Source: JAFDBW01 sp963825575 (GTDB lineage Bacteria; Desulfobacterota; Desulfuromonadia; Desulfuromonadales; BM103). Taken from it: a stretch of DNA of 64,000 bases. The notes under the pieces were generated by a model. That model searched no databases, was not told the DNA's origin, and saw only the letters and a program-made list of their open reading frames with translations. Below, in pieces: positions 34,116-41,482 of this stretch; the stretch's first letter is position 1, and every line of letters starts with the position of its first letter. The stretch covers positions 1-64,000 of the forward strand of contig CAWGUB010000017.1 of assembly GCA_963825575.1 (NCBI GenBank), given 5' to 3'. Made by a program: the position numbers and the translations under genes.

Positions 34116-35414
34116 ATGTTGTTGCGTTGGCTGGTCGCTGTATTGCTCTGCCTGGCCCTGCCCCACACCGCATTGGCCGCCACGGAGATCGAGATATCAT
34201 CGCCAGGCGAGCAGTCGATTCCGCTCGGGCTGACAAAATTTCTACCCGACGAAGGCGTCCGGTCGGATCGGCTTGCGGATGAGTTCAACGAGGTCTTGTT
34301 CGCCGACCTGGATCTCTCCGGGCTGTTTCGTTTTGTTGATCCGCAGTCTTTTCTTGATGATGCCGGCCGGATCGGGTTGTTCAGCAACCAGGTCAATTTT
34401 CCCCAGTGGCGGCTGCTTGGCGCTGAAACGCTGATCAAGGGCACCTATCGCCTCGACGGTGACAACCTGGTGGTCGAAGGGCGGCTTTTTGATGTGGTCA
34501 ACCGCCGTCTGCTAACCGGTCGCCGCTATGTCGGTCAGGTGAAAGATGTCCGGCGCATGGCTCACGCCTTTGCCGACCTGGTTCTCAAGGAACTAACCGG
34601 CGAGGAGGGCCCGTTCAGTTCACGGATCGCCTATATTTCCGACCAGACCGGCGACAAGGAGCTCTGGCTGATGGACGTTGACGGCAAACGACCGTTGCGC
34701 CTCACCAACCACCGTTCAATCGTGCTCAACCCCGATTTCTCACCGCGCGGTAAAGAGATCCTGTTCACCTCCTACCGGGCCAACAACCCGGACCTCTACC
34801 GCAAGGAGATCTACACCGGCAAGGAAGCAAAGCTCTCCTATAAACCGGGGCTCAACGTCGCCGGCCGCATGTCCCCGGACGAGCGGGAAGTCGCTTTGAC
34901 CCTTTCCAAGGATGGCAACCCGGAAATCTACCTGATCAGCACCAGCGGCCGGATTCGGAAACGCATTACCGACAATTGGGGTATCGACAGCGACCCTTCC
35001 TGGAGCCCTGCTGGCGACAGGATCACTTTTGTCTCGAACCGCCAGGGCAACCCGCATGTTTTTATTGCCGACATCTTTACCGGCAAGACGGTTCGCCTGA
35101 CCACTCAAGGCAAGTACAATGCGACCCCGGCCTGGGGCCCGAAAGGTGACCGCATCGCCTTCACGCGCCAGGAAGGCGGTCGCTTTGATATCTACACTAT
35201 CAACATCGACGGAACAGAAGAGCGCCGCCTGACCTTCGGTCCCGGCAACAGTGAGCACCCGCGCTGGAGCCCTGACGGACGCTTTATCGTCTATTCATGG
35301 GACAAGGACGGCAAACGGGCGATCTATGTCATGCGGGCCGACGGTACCGGTTCGCGCAGATTGACAAGCCTGGCAAGCGACAGCCGTCATCCAGCCTGGT
35401 CGCCGCGCTGGTAA
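34116..35414 (+). CDS. tolB: Tol-Pal system beta-propeller protein TolB
   Basis: Periplasmic protein that shuttles between Pal and TolA, 432 residues. A signal peptide ends near HTALAA (~residue 22). The N-terminal domain follows, then a six-bladed propeller of WD40-like repeats (SSRIAYISDQTGDKELWLMD, PSWSPAGDRITFVSNRQGNP, PRWSPDGRFIVYSWD). It starts three bases after tolA and ends before the pal promoter. Confidence 0.96.
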   Translation: MLLRWLVAVLLCLALPHTALAATEIEISSPGEQSIPLGLTKFLPDEGVRSDRLADEFNEVLFADLDLSGLFRFVDPQSFLDDAGRIGLFSNQVNFPQWRLLGAETLIKGTYRLDGDNLVVEGRLFDVVNRRLLTGRRYVGQVKDVRRMAHAFADLVLKELTGEEGPFSSRIAYISDQTGDKELWLMDVDGKRPLRLTNHRSIVLNPDFSPRGKEILFTSYRANNPDLYRKEIYTGKEAKLSYKPGLNVAGRMSPDEREVALTLSKDGNPEIYLISTSGRIRKRITDNWGIDSDPSWSPAGDRITFVSNRQGNPHVFIADIFTGKTVRLTTQGKYNATPAWGPKGDRIAFTRQEGGRFDIYTINIDGTEERRLTFGPGNSEHPRWSPDGRFIVYSWDKDGKRAIYVMRADGTGSRRLTSLASDSRHPAWSPRW

Positions 35415-35421
35415 CTGATAG

Positions 35422-35450
35422 TTGTTATTTCTGTAACAGACCGCTATAAT
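35422..35450 (+). promoter_or_regulatory. Sigma-70 promoter of pal
   Basis: TTGTTA (35422-35427), a 17-base spacer and a perfect TATAAT (35445-35450) lie just after the tolB stop. pal and cpoB can therefore be transcribed separately from tolQRAB. Confidence 0.75.
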
Positions 35451-35509
35451 GCCTCTTCTCACGCCGAGTTTGAGATGCTATGAACCCTGTCCAGCTAAGG
35501 AGTGTACAA

Positions 35510-36043
35510 ATGAAAGTAAGCCATTTTATCAAAGTTGCCCTCGTCGTTCTATTTCTCGTCAGTGGTATGATCGGTTGCTCCACGACCCCACCTGCCTCAC
35601 AGGATGCGGTCGGTCAGTCCGATATGAGCCAGCAGGCTGATGTAAAACCTGCTACTGGCGCCGCTGAAGAGACCATGAAGGAAGAGGCGGTACCGACCCA
35701 TGCCCACATGGCCAACATGGAGAGCATCTATTTTGATTTTGATCAGTTCACCCTTTCTGCCGAAGCGCGCAAGACCCTTGCTGACAACGCCGCATATCTG
35801 AAGACCAACAGCGGCACCCAGGTTGTCGTCGAAGGTCACTGCGACGAGCGCGGTTCCGATGAATACAACCTGGCTCTCGGCGAAAGCCGCGCCCTGGCCG
35901 CCAAAAACTACCTGGTCTCTCTTGGGGTCAGCGCCAAACAGCTTTCGGTTATCTCCTATGGTGAAGAGAAGCCTGCCGTCATGGGCTCCAACGAGGCCGC
36001 ATGGGCAAAGAATCGTCGCGCAGAATTCAAGGCCGTTCACTAA
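35510..36043 (+). CDS. pal: Peptidoglycan-associated lipoprotein Pal
   Basis: Outer-membrane lipoprotein that anchors the outer membrane to peptidoglycan, 177 residues from ATG 35510 (AAGGAG upstream). The lipobox SGMIGC gives a lipidated cysteine near residue 22. An Ala/Gln-rich linker is followed by the OmpA-like domain: IYFDFDQFTLSAEA, VVEGHCDERGSDEYNLALGESRA and a final NRRAEFK. The aspartate and arginine needed to bind diaminopimelate are present. Confidence 0.96.
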   Translation: MKVSHFIKVALVVLFLVSGMIGCSTTPPASQDAVGQSDMSQQADVKPATGAAEETMKEEAVPTHAHMANMESIYFDFDQFTLSAEARKTLADNAAYLKTNSGTQVVVEGHCDERGSDEYNLALGESRALAAKNYLVSLGVSAKQLSVISYGEEKPAVMGSNEAAWAKNRRAEFKAVH

Positions 36044-36078
36044 ATACGTAACGACGCTTAATGCGTCGATCAGGGAGC

Positions 36079-36954
36079 ATGTTGATGTTGCAAGTTCGTA
36101 GCCTGGCCCTTTTGTTTGCCGGACTCTTGCTGAGTAGTTGCGTGGTGACACAGCAGGATCTGCAGATGCAGCGCGATCTTCTGGAGATGAAACGTCGACT
36201 CGGTGAAGCCGAACGGGCGGTCAAGGAGCTGCAGGATGACACATCGGGCGGCGTCCGGGCCCATGTTGAAACGCTTGCTGGCAACCAGGCCGATTTCCAG
36301 GCCGAACTCGACGGTGTGCGAGTTGACCTACAGTCGATGCAGGGTCGCACCGGTGACCAGGAACGGATCAACGATGACTTCCGCCAGGACCTGTCCCTGC
36401 TGCGCGACGAGTTGAACCTGCAGGTAACCGACCATGAGAAGCGCCTGGCGCAACTTGAAGCCGACAGCAAGGTTGCTATGTCTGCACCATCGGGGACTTC
36501 GACGTCCCCAGGCGTAAATCCACCGCCGGCAACCAAGCCGACGGTCTCTGTCGCAACGACGCGGCCAACCCCGACCGGTGAAAGCGCCCCGGAACTTTAC
36601 GACCGGGCCCTGAAAATGATTCGTGAAAACCAGGATTTCACTGCCGGGCGCGAACTGATGGAGACGTTTCTCAAGCGCTATCCGGATCATGACCTGGCTG
36701 TGAATGCTGCCTACTGGGTCGGTGAAACCTACTACGCTGAAAAGAACTACGAACAGGCAATCCTGAAGTTCGAAGAGATCATCCAGAAGTACGGTGATCA
36801 CCCGAAGGTCGCTTCGGCCATGCTCAAACAGGCTCTGGCCTTTGAGTCCACCGGTGATCAGGCGACCGCCAAGCTGCTGCTGCAACGGGTGGTTGAGCGT
36901 TTCCCGCTCTCCGACGAGGCCGCTAAAGCCAAGCAGAAACTGCAGGCCCAGTAA
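36079..36954 (+). CDS. cpoB: Cell division coordinator CpoB (YbgF)
   Basis: TPR protein of the Tol-Pal cluster that coordinates peptidoglycan synthesis with outer-membrane constriction. About 291 residues from ATG 36079 (AGGGAG upstream). The N-terminus has a lipobox-like LLLSSC, so this version may be lipidated, unlike soluble E. coli CpoB. A coiled coil spans ~25-135, a Pro/Thr linker follows, and the C-terminal TPR region is classic (ELYDRALKMIRENQDF, AAYWVGETYYAEKNYEQAI, AMLKQALAFESTGDQATA). It lies 35 bases after pal. Confidence 0.93.
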   Translation: MLMLQVRSLALLFAGLLLSSCVVTQQDLQMQRDLLEMKRRLGEAERAVKELQDDTSGGVRAHVETLAGNQADFQAELDGVRVDLQSMQGRTGDQERINDDFRQDLSLLRDELNLQVTDHEKRLAQLEADSKVAMSAPSGTSTSPGVNPPPATKPTVSVATTRPTPTGESAPELYDRALKMIRENQDFTAGRELMETFLKRYPDHDLAVNAAYWVGETYYAEKNYEQAILKFEEIIQKYGDHPKVASAMLKQALAFESTGDQATAKLLLQRVVERFPLSDEAAKAKQKLQAQ

Positions 36955-36988
36955 GCCGAAGAGAAAGAAACCCCCCGGAAAAAAGGGG

Positions 36989-37017
36989 TTGACAAGCAAG
37001 TCCGGGTCAGTTTATAA
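36989..37017 (+). promoter_or_regulatory. Strong sigma-70 promoter for the tRNA genes
   Basis: A perfect TTGACA (36989-36994), a 17-base spacer and TTATAA (37012-37017) sit 13 bases before the tRNA-Lys gene. The GGGGTT next to the -35 element can also pair with an upstream AACCCC. Confidence 0.8.
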
Positions 37018-37029
37018 GACGCCTTCTGT

Positions 37030-37105
37030 GTGCCGCTAGCTCAGTTGGTAGAGCATCTGACTTTTAATCAGATGGTCGTAGGTTCGATCCCTACGCGGCA
37101 CACCA
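37030..37105 (+). tRNA. tRNA-Lys (anticodon TTT)
   Basis: 76 bases including an encoded CCA. The acceptor stem GTGCCGC/GCGGCAC pairs perfectly. The D-arm region AGCTCAGTTGGTAGAGC, the anticodon loop CTTTTAA and the T-loop GGTTCGATCC are canonical. Confidence 0.97.
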
Positions 37106-37161
37106 TTTTCAAAGCGTCGTACGTTGCAGGAGCCTTTCCTGCTAGGTCCTTGAGATATCAA

Positions 37162-37239
37162 GTCCCTATCGTCTAGCCTGGCCCAGGACACCGGCCTTTC
37201 ACGCCGGCGACGGGGGTTCGAATCCCCCTGGGGACGCCA
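37162..37239 (+). tRNA. tRNA-Glu (anticodon TTC)
   Basis: 78 bases with an encoded CCA. The acceptor strands GTCCCTA and TGGGGAC pair with one G-T. The anticodon stem-loop is CCGGC-CTTTCAC-GCCGG, and the T-arm holds GGTTCGAATCC. It is co-transcribed with tRNA-Lys from the promoter at 36989. Its last bases are repeated at 37388-37408. Confidence 0.96.
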
Positions 37240-37408
37240 ACAATTAAACCCCGTCGCTTTTGCGGCGGGGTTTTTGTGTCTCCGCGATAGGGAGATGAGA
37301 AGCGGAGCGAACGCTGCCAGTGGCAGGAGGAGTGAGCGGAGGGGAGCCGACGCAGGAGAGAGCGTTTTCGCGATCGACGTAGTGGGAGAATCCCCCTGGG
37401 GACGCCAA
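37220..37408. repeat. Direct repeat of the tRNA-Glu 3' end (21 bp, copies 168 bp apart)
   Basis: The 21 bases at 37220-37240 (T-arm end, acceptor strand, CCA and one further A) are repeated exactly at 37388-37408. Each copy is followed by its own terminator. The 60 bases before the second copy resemble a decayed tRNA-Glu anticodon and T-arm. It may be a remnant tandem tRNA or an attachment-site scar. Confidence 0.7.
37246..37275 (+). terminator. Terminator after tRNA-Glu
   Basis: AAACCCCGTCGC pairs with GCGGCGGGGTTT (one G-T pair) around TTTT and is followed by more T residues. This is a strong intrinsic terminator. Confidence 0.9.
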
Positions 37409-37415
37409 ATTGATG

Positions 37416-37450
37416 AAAGCCTCTTCCAAGTTTCTTGGAAGAGGCTTTTT
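37416..37450 (+). terminator. Second terminator after the repeated tRNA-Glu end
   Basis: A perfect 15-bp stem AAAGCCTCTTCCAAG with a TTT loop, followed by five T residues in total at the 3' side. It lies 8 bases after the second copy of the tRNA-Glu end. Confidence 0.85.
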
Positions 37451-37639
37451 CCTTTGGGCGTCTTAGTGGAGACGTCATTGGCGTAAAAGATGTAACCCTT
37501 TGTATAAAAACTCAATCAACTGTTTTCAAGAGGCTTGAAACAGGATAATATAAATCGAGGTTAATTAATCTCATGTTTGTGTGAAAAGGCCTTTCGGGCT
37601 TTCTCGCTAGAATGATTGCCGCTCCTAATGGAGGGAAAA

Positions 37640-38593
<954 letters not shown>

Positions 38594-38595
38594 TA

Positions 38596-39846
38596 GTGTG
38601 CCTTAGGCTATTGAAGTCCTGGTTGTTTCTCTCTGTCTGCTGCGGCCTGGCACTGGTTCTTAGCGTGGCCGGCAGCTGCCGGTCTTACGCCACCCCCGCA
38701 CCAGATGGCACCGAAGTCACTATCACCACAAGCATCAGCGATCCGCTCGAGATCCTGTTCCGGATCGGTTTGCATGAAACCCAGCAAGGCAATTACCCGT
38801 CGGCAGTCAAAATCTTCTCGTCCCTGGCCAAACAATCGCCCGGCCCGCGCATTCAACTCGAACTGGCTCGAGCCCTGTTCCTGGATCGCCGGTATCAGGA
38901 GGCTGCGGAGGTGTTCAACGACATCCTCGCCCGGCCGGATATCCCCTGGACCGTCCAGGAGAACATCCGGGCATACCTCGAGGCCATCGATGCCGCGCTG
39001 GGCTATCTCAGGTTCGGCTTCTCGCTGATCAGCGACAACAACCCGCGGAACTTCACCGACAGCAAGGAGGTCAAGGTCGCCGGCCAGCCCCTCAGAGTTG
39101 TTGAACCGGAAGACAACAAGGAAGTCACCGGCGTCAGGTATACGCTCAACGCGGCGAGGGTGATGACCAAAAGCGGCTGGTTGACCGGCTACCTGAATGC
39201 CCACTACTCGGATTTCCCCAGCTCCCAGTTCGATCGCTGGACCGCTGACCTCGGCCTGTTCATATCGATGCGGGCGCTGCCGAAGTTCAAATTGCGGGCC
39301 GGGCTCGAAGAATCTTATTACGGCGGCGACCATCTCTACGAATTCCCCTACCTCGGCTTCATCTACAATCCGGACCCGGTCTTGCAGTTCCGGTCCAACA
39401 CAGAACTCAAGGTCGGCCAGCTGCGGGTCCCGGATGCGGGCCAGTATGATGCGACGAACCTGTCCCTGGCGACCGTCGCCAATCGACCGCTGACGGAGAA
39501 GATCCGCGTCTCCGGAACCCTCTACCTGGAAAAATCGATTGCCGATGAAAAAGCTTATGCCTATTATGGCGGCGAGCTTGGCCTGGGGCTGGGCTTTGCC
39601 CTGTTCCAGGACTGGGGCTTGAAGCCGTATGCCTCGGTCGGCCGGAGGATCTATGAAGCCGACGACCCGTTTTTCGGTGACACCCGTCGCGACACGAGAA
39701 TAACTGCAGGGCTGAAGCTCAACAAAGAGAGCTTCAAGGTGTTCGGTTACGTGCCGGAATTGGAGCTGCGCTATGATGAGACCCGCTCGAACCTTGATTT
39801 TTACACATTCGACAAGGTTGTTTTCCTGTTGAACTTCAACGAATAA
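38596..39846 (+). CDS. Slam-type surface lipoprotein assembly modifier (DUF560 outer-membrane barrel)
   Basis: 416 residues. An N-terminal signal peptide (hydrophobic ~8-26) precedes a periplasmic TPR-like domain (FRIGLHETQQGNYPSAVKIF, LELARALFLDRRYQEAAEVF, ~45-140). The C-terminal part (~150-416) alternates aromatic and polar residues like an outer-membrane barrel (LNAHYSDFPSSQFDRW, LRAGLEESYYGGDHLYEF, YAYYGGELGLGLGFALF) and ends YTFDKVVFLLNFNE. TPR plus barrel is the Slam architecture. The GTG start lies two bases after the lipoprotein stop, so translation should be coupled. An internal TTG at 38611 is an alternative start. Role inferred from architecture and pairing. Confidence 0.82.
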   Translation: MCLRLLKSWLFLSVCCGLALVLSVAGSCRSYATPAPDGTEVTITTSISDPLEILFRIGLHETQQGNYPSAVKIFSSLAKQSPGPRIQLELARALFLDRRYQEAAEVFNDILARPDIPWTVQENIRAYLEAIDAALGYLRFGFSLISDNNPRNFTDSKEVKVAGQPLRVVEPEDNKEVTGVRYTLNAARVMTKSGWLTGYLNAHYSDFPSSQFDRWTADLGLFISMRALPKFKLRAGLEESYYGGDHLYEFPYLGFIYNPDPVLQFRSNTELKVGQLRVPDAGQYDATNLSLATVANRPLTEKIRVSGTLYLEKSIADEKAYAYYGGELGLGLGFALFQDWGLKPYASVGRRIYEADDPFFGDTRRDTRITAGLKLNKESFKVFGYVPELELRYDETRSNLDFYTFDKVVFLLNFNE

Positions 39847-40019
39847 CTCCTGTCACAGTCGTCCTCGCCCTGTTTCCAGAATCCCGCAACCCTATTAAAC
39901 GCCACCCCGCCCAAAGTTTAAGCACATCACTTTTTTCGCTTGAATGCGAACACTCTTTCGGCTATAAAGAGGCCTCTGCATAAATATTATACAAAACAGT
40001 GATTAAAAAGGAGGCACAC

Positions 40020-41366
40020 ATGGCTGCAATGGATGAAAAGGTTGAACCTATCTATCAGGAAGTCCTGGCACGCAATCCTGGTGAAACCGAATTTCACCAG
40101 GCTGTTCGGGAAGTTCTCGAATCTCTCGGACCGGTTCTGGTCAAACACCCCGAGTTTGCTCATCATAAGATTATTGAGCGGATTTGCGAGCCTGAGAGGC
40201 AGATTATCTTCCGGGTGCCGTGGCGTGACGACAACGGAACAGTGCAGATCAACCGGGGGTTCCGCGTTGAGTTCAACAGTGCCCTTGGTCCATACAAAGG
40301 GGGGCTGCGTTTCCATCCTTCGGTTTATCTCGGCATCATCAAGTTCCTTGGTTTTGAACAGATTTTCAAGAATGCCCTGACCGGGCTGCCGATCGGCGGC
40401 GGCAAAGGTGGTTCCGACTTCGATCCAAAGGGCAAGTCGGACGACGAGATCATGAGCTTTTGCCAGAGTTTCATGACTGAACTTTATCGGCATATCGGTG
40501 AGCATAAGGATGTTCCTGCCGGTGACATCGGTGTCGGTGGCCGCGAAATCGGCTTCATGTTCGGTCAGTACAAACGGATCACCAACCGGTGGGAAGCAGG
40601 CGTACTGACCGGCAAAGGACTCGACTGGGGCGGTTCGCTGGTGCGGACCGAAGCGACCGGATACGGGGCAACCTTCTTTGTCGACGAAATGCTTAAGGCC
40701 CGCAAGGACAACTTCGAAGGCAAGACCTGTTCGGTCTCCGGCTCGGGGAACGTTGCGATCTACACGATCGAGAAGATTCACCAGCTCGGCGGCAAGGTTG
40801 TGACCTGCTCTGACTCCAACGGCTATATTTATGACGCAAAAGGCATTGATCTGCAGTTGCTGCAGCAGCTGAAAGAGATTGAACGCCGCAGGATCAAGGA
40901 TTACACTCAGTACCGCAAGCACGCCAAGTACGTTGCCAAGGGTAACATCTGGGAGATCCCCTGCCAGGTCGCGATGCCTTCGGCAACCCAGAACGAGATT
41001 AATGGGGCAGATGCAGCGATGCTGGTCAAGAATGGCTGTATTGCCGTGGGTGAAGGCGCTAACATGCCGACCACCCCGGAAGGCGTCAAGGTTTTCCTTG
41101 ACGCACAGATTGCATACGGACCGGGTAAGGCGGCCAATGCCGGGGGGGTTGCGACTTCGGCTCTGGAGATGCAGCAGAATGCCCAGCGCGATTCCTGGAC
41201 TTTCGAGTACACCGAAAAACGCCTGCAGGAGATCATGCGCAACATTCATGAACTCTGTTACGATACTGCCATAGAGTACGGGACCCCCGGAAACTATGTG
41301 AACGGGGCAAACATCGCCGGTTTCATCCGCGTCGCTAACGCCATGGTTGCCCTCGGTGTTGTTTAA
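40020..41366 (+). CDS. gdhA: Glutamate dehydrogenase (NADP-type, hexameric)
   Basis: Cytoplasmic enzyme assimilating ammonia onto 2-oxoglutarate. 448 residues from ATG 40020, with AAGGAGG upstream. Motifs: substrate site GPYKGGLRFHPSV, catalytic region GLPIGGGKGGSDFDPKGKS, and a Rossmann element CSVSGSGNVAIYTIEK. The length and the EFNSALGPYKGG context match the hexameric NADP-dependent (S50-I) group. Monocistronic, ending before a strong hairpin. Confidence 0.96.
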   Translation: MAAMDEKVEPIYQEVLARNPGETEFHQAVREVLESLGPVLVKHPEFAHHKIIERICEPERQIIFRVPWRDDNGTVQINRGFRVEFNSALGPYKGGLRFHPSVYLGIIKFLGFEQIFKNALTGLPIGGGKGGSDFDPKGKSDDEIMSFCQSFMTELYRHIGEHKDVPAGDIGVGGREIGFMFGQYKRITNRWEAGVLTGKGLDWGGSLVRTEATGYGATFFVDEMLKARKDNFEGKTCSVSGSGNVAIYTIEKIHQLGGKVVTCSDSNGYIYDAKGIDLQLLQQLKEIERRRIKDYTQYRKHAKYVAKGNIWEIPCQVAMPSATQNEINGADAAMLVKNGCIAVGEGANMPTTPEGVKVFLDAQIAYGPGKAANAGGVATSALEMQQNAQRDSWTFEYTEKRLQEIMRNIHELCYDTAIEYGTPGNYVNGANIAGFIRVANAMVALGVV

Positions 41367-41384
41367 ACCATAGACTGGACAGAT

Positions 41385-41409
41385 GGGCCGGCAGGTTTCC
41401 TGCCGGCCC
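41385..41409 (+). terminator. Hairpin after gdhA, probable terminator
   Basis: A perfect 11-bp stem GGGCCGGCAGG/CCTGCCGGCCC with a TTT loop. It lacks a strong T-run, so termination may be incomplete. Confidence 0.6.
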
Positions 41410-41482
41410 TGTATAATTGAAAGAACTGGCAACAGGATTGTGATCATATAGCAAACATATGGGGAACGCAGAGGGGACAGCC

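Larger units (their letters stand above)
37241..37639. other. Gene-free stretch between tRNA-Glu and the surface lipoprotein gene
   Basis: It contains two terminators, the second tRNA-Glu 3' end, and an AT-rich part (37470-37620). The AT-rich part holds a TGTTTTCAAG/CTTGAAACA near-palindrome (37519-37541) and a possible promoter (TTTCAA, 16 bases, TAATAT) for the lipoprotein gene. A long minus-strand ORF across the tRNAs is rejected. Confidence 0.6.

Noticed and set aside
37036..37515. 159-residue minus-strand ORF across the two tRNA genes
   Set aside because: It is the antisense translation of tRNA-Lys, tRNA-Glu, the repeated tRNA end and terminators. Such ORFs are a known annotation artefact.
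39987..41447. 486-residue minus-strand ORF opposite gdhA
   Set aside because: Antisense shadow; gdhA has the ribosome-binding site and the family motifs.
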